A DNA stretch of 64,000 nt, from assembly GCA_963930775.1 (NCBI GenBank), contig OZ005702.1, positions 5,022,001-5,086,000 on the forward strand, written 5' to 3'. The translations under genes were made by a program, and so were the position numbers. The notes under the pieces are model-generated. The model searched no databases and was not told the DNA's origin. It worked only from the letters and a program-made list of their open reading frames with translations. Positions 24,172 through 35,500 of this stretch are shown one piece after another. The stretch's first letter is position 1, and every line of letters starts with the position of its first letter. This DNA comes from Cliona cf. orientalis. Lineage: Eukaryota; Porifera; Demospongiae; Clionaida; Clionaidae.

Positions 24172-27100
24172 ATTTGGCCTAATTAAGCATGTGGGCGTGT
24201 TCCTGGCACTGTGTGGAGTGTGTGCGTGTGCGTTAATGCAGGTTTTATTGCTTCCGACTGGGCGTGGCTTCACAGGCCAGTGCTTGGACATCGGGGCCGG
24301 GGACGTGGCCGCGGCGATAGGTGGGCGTGTCCCGGATGCGGTGGTGACCTTTGAACCCGTCCAGGAGGCTTTGGGGGCGTGGCAGGAGGTCAAAGGTGAG
24401 GCCATGTCTGTTAATGAGGCACTGTACGGCGGTGCGATCGAGGGGCCTGTACGGCTGGACGGAAGCTGACGATGGTTTGAAGCGGATGTGGTTGCGATGA
24501 CGTGTTGTTGCTCCGCCCACACAGGAAATGAGGTGAGCTCTTGCGTGGGCGGTGTGGCAGAACGGCCTCCAAGTGTTTGTGTGTGTTTTGGCCTTGAGGA
24601 AGCTGTGTGTTTTAATTGGGATTGATTGTGGGCTTCCGGTGGACATCCGGTGGTTAGTAGGCACTTGATTGAGAATGGTGGTCCTTGGGGAACAGGGTGG
24701 GGCTGTTTTGGGCGTGGCCTGGCCCCTCCCTTCCGGCTCGGCTTCCGGTCCATGGAGGATGTTAAATGAACACTTCCGGCTCTAGCAGCCACACCGCTGA
24801 GACCTGTGCAATTAAAAGGGCGTGGTTACACAACATGCACCTCACTAATGACTTTGATGTGGTTTAGGTGTCATATCCCCCATCTCACGCCCACGCAATT
24901 TAATGGTACCTTAAAATGCCAAGGAGGGGAGTGCTCAATATGAAGCTCCAAGTTTCTAGGGAGTAGACATCATCATTCAAATGGTTAGTTTCTTTCTATC
25001 TTCAAGCAAATAATTAAGTCCAGGGATGAGGGTGAGCCTTACCAGCTGAAATGGCAAGAGAGTAGATGTCTATGCCATAATTTGTGTAAATCAGCTGACA
25101 ATGAAGCTGAAAAGCACAAGTTCACATCCATGGAGGTTAAATAAGATAGCAATTTTCCCAGGTATATACCACCTGTCTCTCTCTATCTCTCCCCCCTTCT
25201 TACACACACCCCTATACCCCTTGTGTATACACGTGCACAATCTCTTAGGTGATGGTCAGCTATTGATGAGTATGAGATGGTGAGAGGGGGAGCAATGGAG
25301 TTCCACCGCCAAAGAAAAGGTGCTGCCTAGGCCTCAGGTACTCAGGACAGTTAAGGCAAGGGTGCTTGTATTCTGCAGCCAGCAGTCTTATCAGCTTGTA
25401 TCAGCTAATTACATGCTTGTGAATATCATTAGCCGCACGCGCGCGCCGTATTTGCCCTATACTTTGTACAGAGAAGGTCAAGCGATTGGCTGAGTAAACA
25501 AAGAAGCCGTTTGCCGGAGCACTAAACGACCCCACGAAGGAACGCCTCGAGTACCAGTCAAGCCTACGAAGGTCAGTGAACCTCTTGACGATTTATTGGA
25601 GTGAGTCAATCGAGAACGTCTACGATATCGACGCTTGAGACGGCCAGCGGTGGGCATCGAAAGGCAACTTTCGATTGTGGAACGAAAGGTACTTAACAAT
25701 AGGCTAAAATAAATTATCACCGATTAGATATCGATGCCAAGAAGCTACTGTCAAGCTGCTTTGAATATCGGTGAGGTTTTAGTGCTCCGGCAAAGCCACT
25801 ACGCGTTCAATTAACGTCGCTAATAATCGTTTGCTAATTGGTTGGCTACAAGAGTGGGCGTGGTCATAAGCATGCCAATATAAAGTATAGCCATCATATA
25901 GGATATATTTCAAGTCAGGTCTCCTGAGGTAAATGTATATATGTGCTACAACCTCCTGAGTGAGGCTATTCTTGAGACTACTTTGGAGTGGACCCCTGCC
26001 TTAACACCCTTGAGTATAGCTTTTGTTTTGAAGCTATCTTCTGAGGTGCTAAGCTACTCACTCTAGGTCCTCGCACCATCCCTGTGGCTGCTTGAGCACT
26101 TACTCTATCAATTGTAGCTGTCAATATGTCGTGATGGCATAGGAGACTGGTTGTAAAAGCTTTAACCACCTTCTCCAAACCTTCAAGAAGGCCTTTGATG
26201 GCTGCATAATATCTTTCTACCACCTAGAAAGTTCTGTCATTGATTTATACGTATTTTATTCAATGTTTCTATGATAAAATAACAAAATTTTATACTATTT
26301 GTAACAGCGTGTAACTTTGGAACCGCTCGATGGAAAAACTTCGTTCCAGTCTTGTATTGTAGAGCAGTACAAGAGCAATTGAATGATGCTTGAATCATGG
26401 GAATCCATCCAGGGGAACCAAAACGTGCCACTTTTTGTGAGCGCTTGAGAGTAGCATGCATAAAAGCGGTCGCCGCGGAGCTCATGAATGTCTCCGGGTT
26501 ATAGGACTTGAACGAGCAGAAAGTAGAAGAGTTCCTCTGTCTTCTGGTCTTTGTTTAGAATCCTAGAAGTGAAAGATGGCCTAGATAGGACAGGTAAGAA
26601 AAATGGATAAAAAGCGGCAAAAATTGCATGCACTGGAATGTGCCACCGGATGCACTTCCTGGATCTGCAACAATTGGACCGCTGGTAACGACTGTATGCA
26701 TCTTTCATAGATCCATCGGCCGCCAGAGTTCATCCTGTTCCTGAACCTGCAGAAGAGCATGGGAGGAAGTGTTGAAGATCAACGACCAGTCAGCATAAAG
26801 CTAATCCCGACAGGTAAGGACGGCTGCTGCATACCCAATTATTGAAGAATAATCAATGGCAATGTAGTATTGCATGGGGGGCTTAAATGAGACCCTACAT
26901 GTACATGTACATCTATTATATGCACATGTAGTTATCATATGCAGCGTTATTTGCATACTCTACATGTGAAAACATTTGTAAGACTGTTATATTTCTTATA
27001 GCGCTCCTGAGCTTAGCTTCATCGAGCCACAAGTTTTGACCAACGACCATGTCAAGGAACTGACAGAGGAAGTGGAGAAACTAGCGAAGGAAAATGTTGG

Positions 27101-27988
27101 AGAGGTAAGAAGAAAGGCAGAGAGAGAGGGAGAGGCTGGGACGAGGCCTATCACGCTGTCAGCGGTCCCCCCAAAATTGTGGTCCCCCCGGAATGTCCAC
27201 TGTGCCATATTTGGTCCCCCCAGGACAAACCCTGGAGACTAACCCTGCTAGCCATTTATACCCGAAACCCAACCCCTACCCCTCTCATAAATGGCAGGGG
27301 GACTATGCATAGTTGCTATGGACAGTCCAGGGGGACCGCTTTCAGGCAGGGGCGTAGCTAGCCTATGAACATTGGTGTGGCTGAAGTGGGGGTTGATGCT
27401 TAATTTTGTATACAGCCAAGATTTAGGAGCTGAAATTTTAATAGCATTATTTGCACAAGCTCAAAATATGTAATAATCTTATGAAGATTGGTGTGGCGAG
27501 AGCCACACTCTGCCATACCCTGGCTACGCCACTGCTTTCAGGGGGGACCACTTAACAGTATGACTGGCCATAAACGGCGGCAGGAGAGAGAGAGAAAAAG
27601 CGTACATGTATGTGAGAGAAGGAGATACAGTGTGTAAGAGCGAAAGAGAGAGAGAGAGGGAGGGAAATGAGAGAGAGAGGGCTCGAGCTCGAGGGAGAGA
27701 GAGAGGAGTGCGTAAGAGAGTATCCAGGTGTAGATATGTATTACATCGATAGCTGCATTTCTGCCATTGTATTGCTGTGTCCCATGCACTCTGTTGCCTA
27801 GGTGATGATGCTAGAGCTAGCTCAGCACATTCAGGTGTTTCTTCACAAGCACGACCGTCCACCTGTGTCCCTCTACGAGGAGATGGTATCTGGAGAGACA
27901 GAGAGGAGAGAGAGGAAGAGGGAGGAGAAAGAGAGACAGTTGTCCAGGATCAGACAGAGGGGCATGCAACCGTCCAACAGCAATAAAA
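21918..27988 (+). CDS. GCN2/EIF2AK4-like RWD-region exons
   Basis: Four exons resemble the N-terminal RWD domain and following charged helix of the amino-acid-starvation kinase GCN2, which phosphorylates eIF2alpha. Exons: 21918-22005 (EDEIDFLQAVFPAGELEDLR), 26711-26813 (IHRPPEFILFLNLQKSMGG), 27002-27104 (APELSF...VEKLAKENVGE) and 27802-27988 (VMMLELAQHIQVFLHKHDRP, then EEM and a KR/E-rich helix). The PPE, PEL and GEVM..ELA.H.Q.FL...N/D.PP phrases match this family. The first intron would use a GC donor (AAG/GCAAGC at 22006) and is filled with repeats. Exons 2 and 3 do not join in phase by my reading, and the usual YPD segment between them is not seen. No kinase domain is visible downstream, so the gene is truncated, rearranged or continues beyond insertions. 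Another RWD protein is the main alternative. Confidence 0.65.
22570..22985. repeat. Inverted-duplicate arm B (pairs with 26305-26695)
   Basis: About 400 bp, with landmarks CCAGGAAGTGCATCCGG, CATTCATGAGCTCCGCGG and TTTTTCCATCGAGCGGTTCC, returns as reverse complement at 26305-26695. It carries small ORFs in several frames with no recognisable product; I treat these as non-coding. Confidence 0.75.
23071..24910. mobile_element. piggyBac-like element, long copy
   Basis: Ends GGTACCATTTAATTGCGTGG and the complement ending TTTAATGGTACC match the two copies near 46-48 kb. TTAA follows on the right; the left flank is TTAATAA. Compared with those copies it has about 830 extra bases (about 23310-24140) built from two ~400-bp tandem units, then a run of about 37 A. 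ORFs on both strands are shared with the other copies but overlap each other and match nothing I know. Confidence 0.7.
23320..24130. repeat. Two ~400-bp tandem units inside the long piggyBac-like copy
   Basis: Both units contain CACTAAGTAGAAAAAA, GGGAGCACTTGGGG, ACGTGACGACCTTTACCAAC and GCCTGCTTGCATT in the same order. They diverge by scattered substitutions and one short G/C-rich insertion in the second unit. Confidence 0.7.
25043..25106 (-). other. Possible minus-strand exon, unidentified
   Basis: On the minus strand TTTTCAG precedes and GTAAGG follows a 64-base open segment reading LHCQLIYTNYGIDIYSLAIS. The DIYSLAI phrase recalls subdomain IX of kinases, but APE and catalytic motifs are absent. 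Weak. Confidence 0.25.
25165..25313 (-). repeat. Inverted-duplicate arm A'
   Basis: Reverse complement of 21771-21905 with very few differences, including the CT-rich end that could act as a pyrimidine tract on the minus strand. Confidence 0.75.
25511..25796. mobile_element. Short inverted-repeat MITE
   Basis: TTGCCGGAGCACTAAACG at the left end and GTTTTAGTGCTCCGGCAA at the right end are complementary. About 285 bp, no ORF, target duplication unclear. Confidence 0.6.
26104..26223 (-). CDS. Candidate 120-bp minus-strand exon, unidentified
   Basis: Bounded by TTTCTAG on its 5' side and GTAAGT on its 3' side. Exactly 40 open codons, phase 0 at both ends: VVERYYAAIKGLLEGLEKVV ... LLCHHDILTATIDR. 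Helical and amphipathic in appearance. It lies between an MITE and inverted arm B'. I do not recognise the family; it could be an exon of a fragmented gene or element. Confidence 0.35.
26305..26695 (-). repeat. Inverted-duplicate arm B'
   Basis: Reverse complement of 22570-22985, with small indels (it lacks the CCTCGCGCAAAA stretch of arm B). It ends 15 bp before the second GCN2-like exon. Confidence 0.75.
27347..27534. mobile_element. hAT-like MITE with perfect 8-bp target duplication
   Basis: CAGGGGCGTAGCTAGCC at the left and CTGGCTACGCCACTG at the right are imperfect inverted ends. CTTTCAGG occurs on both sides (27339-27346 and 27535-27542). The 8-bp duplication and CAGGGGCG end are hallmarks of hAT elements. 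It lies in a GCN2-like intron. Confidence 0.8.
27570..27720. repeat. GA-rich simple repeat
   Basis: An imperfect (GA)n tract just upstream of the fourth GCN2-like exon. Its translations (SLSLS-type) are artefacts. Confidence 0.7.
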
Positions 27989-28019
27989 GTATGGACAAAA
28001 AACTTTCACCATAATAATA

Positions 28020-28529
28020 TTATAATGTTATTATTATAAAAAATACAGAACGTGGCTTGTGCGGAGAAATCTGGATTTCTAATCTGATTTCCTCACATTC
28101 ACACCATATTATTATAGTTACAATAATTATCATCACCAGTGAAGAGTGACTAAAACTATTAACACCGTAAATTCGTTACGCACTAGGTTGTTAATCGGCA
28201 ATTGTCACTGTCTAGGTCTGCTTCATACCAGCCAGCACCCTTAAGCCAAATAATATTATAATATTATTATTACACATAACATGCATGATTGTGCAGGTAG
28301 CAGCCAAATTAATAGATGGTAAGATTATTGTGCGCTTGGGGCTGAAAATCGAGTCAATGCACTCCAATCACAAAATTTCCGCACTTCTCTCAAGTATTTT
28401 AATGAAAATATAATAAGCAATTCAAGCCAACAGCAAAATGATTATGAGGTTTATGATTAAACCACCGCTAGTCAAGACCAAATGCTGTCATCCATGTGAT
28501 CAAATCATGAGCTCCGAGTCTCCCAAGCA
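28020..28529. other. Non-coding stretch, nothing recognised
   Basis: AT-rich with several ATAATATTATTAT runs. No exon, element end or RNA gene could be supported. Confidence 0.3.
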
Positions 28530-28536
28530 ATGAAGT

Positions 28537-29262
28537 CAGGAGCGCATAATGAGAAGAGGAGGGAGAGGGGAGGAGCGTGACACGACCACGCACTTAATTA
28601 AAATTCAAGTTTTTACCCACGCTAGTCGTGTTACTATATTTAGCACGTTTATTTCAAGATGAAAGCAGAGAATCTTGGAGTTTCTACTTGTACAACAAGG
28701 CTTTGGGAGCCTTTCCGTGGATCTGAGATCGCGTTGAAGCTTACCGACGTCCAAAGAACAGACCTGTTTTTGTGGAAGCCTTGAGATCGTCCTGTAAGTT
28801 GTACTTCTAGCCGCACCGGTTCAGCCGTTCACATCGATCGGCCAGAAATGATGCTTGATGGTCAATTCTAGTAGCTTTGACTACTCTTAAGCTCTCTTTC
28901 AAGGGACCCAAGGGTCGAGGCTATGCTAGAAGAACGATCAAGCATCATTTCTGGCAGATCGACGCGAATGGCTAAATCGCGCGGCTAGAAAAACTTACAG
29001 GCGATCTCAAGGCTCCATAAAAAGCTTTAGGTCTGCTCTTTGGACTTCGGTAAGCTTCAATACGATCTCAGATCCACGGAAAGGCTCCCAAAGCCTTATC
29101 ATTTGGCCGTACAAGTCGAAACTCCAAGCTTCTCTGCTGTCTTAAAAATAACATGCTAAATTTAGTAACGCGACTAGCGTGGGTAAAAACTTGAATTTTA
29201 ATTAAGTGCGTGGTCGTGTCACGCTCCTCCCCTCTCCCTCCTCTTCTCATTATGCGCTCCTG
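28537..29262. mobile_element. Palindromic hAT-like MITE
   Basis: Almost the whole 725 bp is a palindrome: about 340-bp arms beginning CAGGAGCGCATAATGAGAAG with a short loop near 28890-28930. ATGAAGT flanks both ends (28530-28536 and 29263-29269), a 7-bp (possibly 8-bp) target duplication. No ORF. The transcript could fold into a very long hairpin. Confidence 0.8.
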
Positions 29263-29507
29263 ATGAAGTCTACATGCATGATAAAAAAACCAAGAGAGGG
29301 AAATATGATTTACACTATGGTGTAGGGCAGAGGGGTTGAAACGATGTCGTTAGGGAGGGTTAGCCTCACTGATGAATAACAATTATCATAATTAAGGACA
29401 ATCATGTTTCCCAGAAGCTGAAATAACACCACATTCCAGGGGTAGAGAGAAAAATTAATAATCGTAATGATACTTGCAAACTGTTAGTAAATTTAATGTA
29501 CATGTAC

Positions 29508-32500
29508 CTATGCTGAGCTCTGTCAGAATACCCCTCCAGTTCCTTTACCTCCTTTTCTCCTTTGTCTGAGAGGAGAGAGAGAGAGTGACACACATACAAA
29601 GAGAGAAAAGCCAAATCTGATTCATACTCAAAATGAACAGTTCTTCACTCACACGCAGACCGGTACCGTATCTCTTCTTAATCCTATTAAGCTCCTTCCG
29701 TCGTTGAAGGTCGAGGGACCCGCCCACTTCCTCTGTGGCGTCCCCCGGCTGTACTGTGCCGCTGACTCCTGCCACGCCCCCAACTGGGCGGGGTTACAAT
29801 AAGTGTCTGGGGTGCCGCCTTTCGGGTCACAAACAGCACTATAGGGATTAAACAGCACAATAGAGATTATACAGCTTTAGAGATTATTTAGTTATCTCTA
29901 GTTCTAATATCTGTGTCTCTCTCTATGTAGTTTATTCCCCATGGCTGGAGTGTGCAGAGTCTTTGGATCCATACTATGATAGGGTCTCCAGTTCTTTTAG
30001 CTTCAATTCAGCTTCCCTGTTGGAGATATTCTACCGGGACCTGTTCTATTGGAACGAACATAAGATTGTTCAGAGAACGATCGTTGCCTGCGAAATGGTG
30101 AGTGCCCCAGTCTCGTTAGGGTTGGTTCTAGGGATCCCATGAAAAGGTTTGCATAGGCTGGGGCCATTTTCGTACCCATAGCCGTTCCCTGTAGTTGCAG
30201 GAAGAAGTCTCCGTTGAATTCAAATACATTGTTTTTGAGGACTATGTTTAGCATTTCCTCAAGAAGTTCAGGGTTTGGACGGAAGCCGGGGGTGTGGATT
30301 CTGGTCTTGTTTTAGAGCCTTCACACTGGCGTTAATGCCGTCTTCGTGTGGAATGTTAGTGTAGAGTGATGACACGTCAGTGCTGGCTAGAATACTGTGT
30401 TGTGGGATCTTGGTGGTTGTCACTAGGGTTACAAAGTCCTGTGTATCTTTTATGAAGGACGGTAGTTGTTTAAACTAGTGGTTGTAGCCAGAAGTCAACA
30501 AAGCTTGAGATATTTTCTGTTACGCTGTTGACGCCAGACACTATTGGTCTAATTCCCATTGGATTTTTGTGAATTTTCTTTAGGAAGTACAGTTGGGATG
30601 TTCTGTAGTCTTCCGGGGGGGGGGGGGGGGGGGGGGTGCAAAAGGTCACGAAGTTGTGTGGTAACCATTTGTTGAAGGTTACGTTTCCCAAGAATCTCAT
30701 TATGAAGGGTGTTGTGTCCGATTTTGGTTGTTTGTAAACATACGGACTGTCAAGGTGTTTCAGACCTTCCTCTATGTAGTCTTTTTTATTAAGTACTACC
30801 ACTGTTGAGCCTTTGTCGGCTTTATTGATCACTATATCTTTGTTTTCCTTCAGTGATCTGAGCGCTAGTCTCTCTGCTTTTGAAATGTTGTCTTTGTTGT
30901 TTTGTTTGGTTTTGTCCGCTAGGAACATAATTTCCTCTTCTAGTTTGTTCAGTACTTGGTTGATGCAATCATTGTTGCTCACAGCTTTGGATATTGTTTC
31001 TGTTTTTCGTTTGAATAGTTTTATTGTATCCCAGGGGTCATAGATTTCTGTGGTTGGGTCGGTTACATCTTGTGTGTCGCTGGTGATTGTGCTAGTGCTG
31101 GGTTGGTGTTGGGAGGGTTTCGGTTTCGTAGCCTGCATGTATTGGGAGCACATTAATTTTGTTTTCTTAGCCTGTTTATGCCATTATTTATATCGTCAGC
31201 GTCTATTGATTTTGGTTTGGGAATAAATGATAACCCTTTTGATAATACCCTTTTTTCAGCACAAGTTAACTATAATATAATATTGTTGGATAGTTTAGTC
31301 CCAGTTCTTAGTTTCTTTTTAGTCTATGTCTTTTCCTTTTTATCTTCGCTCTCTCTGTGGCTGACAGCCTCTTCCCTTTCCTCCTCTGCCGCCGCGGCCT
31401 TTTCCTCGGCCTCTGTTCCCTTTCTGGGACATCTGTGGGGGTGGGAGGGTATGTGTTATAGTTAGGGTGGGAGGGTTTGTTACATACCTCATTGACTGCC
31501 TTTATCAGTCCCAATATTGCTGTGTCTCTGTCCTGTGTGTTGTTTAGGACCGTCTCGGCTATCCTCGGCCTCTTGGGGTCCAGGGCGGCCTGTCCATCAT
31601 TGAGGTCTGGGCCTCGTTTCCTCGAGGATTTATCCTTGAGTTCCTTGGCCTTCACCTCACAGCATTTATTTGTCTTCGTAATCAGTTCTGCACATTTGTT
31701 CTGCAGACTCGACTTTTCAGTCTCGCTGCCGGCTGATGCACAGATATCATTCATTTCATTTTCTGTGTCTGATGCCTTGGTGTTCGCTTGTTCCAGAACG
31801 CTAATGTAGTGGAATTTTAGTAACCTGCATCTCTCGAGACTGCATTTCTCGAGCTCGTCATCCACTGCGGTTTTGAGCTCGTTCGTTTGACCGAACGCTG
31901 TCAGTTTAAGTTGTGGGGTGAGGCCTCTCGGGAGTGTTTTGTTTTTTAGTGCATCTTTTATATTTTTCAGGTGGTGGTTTGCCCTTATTGCATTGAGGGC
32001 CTCCGTCTCCAAGCACTCGCCTTTCTTAATCAGCGCCTTCTCCAGTTCAGAGGTTGGGACCGCGTGTGGGTGTGAGCTGTTATTGGCCTCCGTATCCGAG
32101 TTGTCTGCGTCGAGCAGATGGCCTATCCTCAGTGCCATTATCTTGGATAAGGTACGTGGCGGATTAAAATCGGATGGTGTTGGGTTATTTGGTTGTGCTG
32201 GTTCTCTCGTTGGAGGTAATGGGTCCTCCTGTTGGGGGAGGGGCTCCGATTCGTGGTCGGATGGTATTGGGGTCAGAGGTTGGTTTGGGGGAGTTTGGTT
32301 CCCTGTGTTCTGTTGGGGAGGGTGCTCTTGTGGTGGAGGGAGTTGTGTTTGTGTGACTGTTAGTGGTGTGGTTCTTGGGATGGTTGGGTCCGAGATAGAT
32401 TGTCTCTGGGTTCGGGGGTCACTCAGAGGGTATGTTTCCCTTGTGTGTCTACAGCGGGGCCGTTCCTCTCTTTGTGGGAGGGGTTATTGGGCCAGGGGGT

Positions 32501-35500
32501 GTTGTAGCCGGTTGATTTTCAGCCGCAGGGTGCGTGGACCTGGGTTGTGGTTCCTCCGTTTGTGGTTCCGGGAGGGTGTTAGGGTTCGTTTGCCGAGTTT
32601 CGGGTTGCGGTTGACTGAAATAGTTGTGATCGTCACTGGGTGACGGGGTGATCGGTTGTTGTTTTCGTGAGGAGTTAGGTGGTGTGGTTGGTGTGTTCAT
32701 CTGTTCCTCGGTGTCACTGAGGATAACGTACTCGATGTTCCGTACGTTGGACACTTGATTGGGTGTGGGTGGTATTACTTCTCCCTCTTCTTCCCTAATT
32801 ACGAAGTTGATGTCGTAATTCGGGATGCTATGATATTGAGCTGGTTGGGATGAGGGACCGGGGTTGTTATTCCCTTGTGTCTGTCTGTTGTTGGGCTGGG
32901 TGGCTGATCTTAATGAGCTGTTGCTAGAGATTGAGGAGGTATTCAGTCTTTTGTTTTTCCTGCTCCTAGTGTTCCTCTTTTTCATACTCTGCAGGTTGAT
33001 TGAAAGAGAAGGTTAATACTTTAGAGTTTAACTATATATAGTTTAACGCTTCTTTTAGTTTATTGATTGTAAGTGTTATATTTTATTCCAATGTTAATGT
33101 TTCAATATTTTAATATAATTATTGAATTTGGAATTATAATGTTGGAGGTAGCTTGTTATGGCTGTTTCTGATAAATGAATAACTGCCATTACCAAGTGAA
33201 TTGTTGGATAAACTTGGTTTTTTGTTGGTAAATTACTACTGCTATATAGACTTGCTTACTTAAAGCTCAGGGACCTATAATATGCCCTGGGCCCAGTTGG
33301 CTCTCTGGGGGGATGGGGGAGAGAGAGAGAGAGACGGATAGACAGACAGAGACAGAGGGACGGAGAGACAGATAGAGGGAATAATACGATTGGAAGCATC
33401 TTTTTGAAGGTTTCCTTCTACAAAGAAATCACCAAAAAAAAAAATAAATAAAACAGTTAGCACTTACAAACATGGGTAGAAACAGCCGAAGTATGCTCAT
33501 GCCCGAAGAGGTGTGTTCCCTTGCTACATCCATATGCATGCCAGGAGACAATCAAAGGGGGAAGAAATAAATATTAAAGATAAAGCTAGCGTCCCTTTCT
33601 TCCCCCTGATGCCACCTCCCTCTCTCTTTCCCTCCCCCCTCCTTCTATTCACAAGCTAATTAGTCAACATGAAAATTGAATTAAGAAGCTCACAAAAAAG
33701 TCAAGACAAAGTTTTCATCTCTCCCCCCACCCTCTGTGGCTGTGCCAAATAATCAAATTTTCACCACATAACTTTATAACTGGTTCAAGAATCTACAGGC
33801 TAAGTTATCCGATTTAGCTATGTATGTACATGCACATGAAGCAATAAATTCCTCAAAATTGGACACTTTTCAAATCTACCTTGGCATGTACCAGCATGAA
33901 CATGTACGTAGGTATTAATGACTACTACAGTTCTATGGGTTTGCCTGTGGGCTAGTAGTAGTACTACATGTAGTGCGCATTACCTCATGATTGAGGGGGA
34001 ATCCCCTTGGAATCCCTACAGTGAGAGATTATTTAATTTGTGCATCTGGCTGGTTTACCTTGACCAGCATCAGTAAATAAACATCCAGCCTTTTATGTCA
34101 AGTGGGGGAGGGAGGAGGCCATCTAGCGCATTGTGCTCATATCAAGCCATTCACTAAATCACTCCCAAACTACCAAAATGCATGCTACCAGGCTATTCTT
34201 TTGTGATGCAATCAGTATCGGCTTTCGATATACGTATATTCAGCCACATAAATATACAGATTACTTGCTTTGTTCTTGCTGGATAAGGGTTTTTGCTGAG
34301 GTAGCATTGGGGATTCCCCTTAGATTTGTTTGTTCAACATGCACCAGAGAATATCATCATCATCATCATTGTAACATATATTGTGCGTAGGTGTGTATTA
34401 TTTGAGTCATTTATTTTCTTAGTTTCAAAACGATCAAGTACCATACCAGGAGCATATGAGCCGCCCGAAGGGCGGGGAAGGAGCGTCCGACTACCGTAGG
34501 GTTGGCTGTACTATGTGTTAGGCGAAGTCCTTAAGGCTACACTTCCTTATTTGGAACGTGCAGCTGGTGCGGTGCAAAGCAGATTACTTTTGTACAAGCC
34601 ACACTGTACTAGCTAATTGACTTAGTCTGTAGTGTGGTTGTAGACTGTGTACTACGGGCGGTGCTATCACTATGGAGCTTAACCAATGGAAATACCCTGT
34701 AGCTGGCCACTCCATATAAGGTCAAGCATTGCTAATGAACTTCGCCTAACACATCTGACACGCAGTCAGACGCTCCTTTGCCGCCCTTCGGGCGGCTCAT
34801 ATGCTCCTGACCATACGTAAGCTAGCACATGTATGATTCAAGGAAAGGGGAAGCGAGGTTGGGTATATAGAGTAGAGCTCATTTTGAACATGAAAGATAT
34901 TGTTGCAGAGTGTTGCTTTGAATTGCCGCAGAGAATGCAATTTTGAACAGTAGACGCTCTCAGGAGGAAATAGAGAAAAATGCAATTACCATAATATAGA
35001 CAGGGGGGAGTCACTTTATCTTCCCCGGAAAACTACATCCCTCACTCACACACACACACTCACACACACACACTCACACACACACGTGATTGTTTTTGTT
35101 GTCAGTCATCCTGGCTGGCTCTAGTCGCTGGCCACTGAGGAGGTGGGTCTATATAGTCGCTGGTCACTGAGAGGAGGTGTGGGAAGTGGAGAGAGGCTCC
35201 TCATACCACAGGATGTGCCTAAAACAGTCAAACCATAATTTTGTTTCAGCCTAGCGCCTTATCCTTACCCAGACTCTCTGATCTTTTTGTATGATGATTT
35301 CTATTCTATACAAAAATCACCAACAAATCAATACTGGATACCGTATAGCGGGAACTTTCGAGGGAAAAAACTTTCACGAATTTCATGATTTTATAGCCTG
35401 CCACCCACGAAAGTTTTCATCACGAAATTTTAGGCATGCCACACCCATTATGCATACAAATTCCGCGAAAGTTTTCTCAGCGAAATGCTCCCTTCCTACC

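Noticed and set aside
25043-25106. Kinase exon belonging to GCN2 on the minus strand
   Set aside because: Only a DIYSL-like phrase. The strand is opposite to the RWD exons and no other kinase motif is nearby.
27524-27862. Ser/Leu-rich minus-strand ORFs
   Set aside because: Translation of a GA-rich simple repeat next to a real plus-strand exon.
31178-32643. Plus-strand ORFs over the Penelope-like element
   Set aside because: Shadows of the minus-strand element frames, with Leu/Ser/Phe-rich composition.
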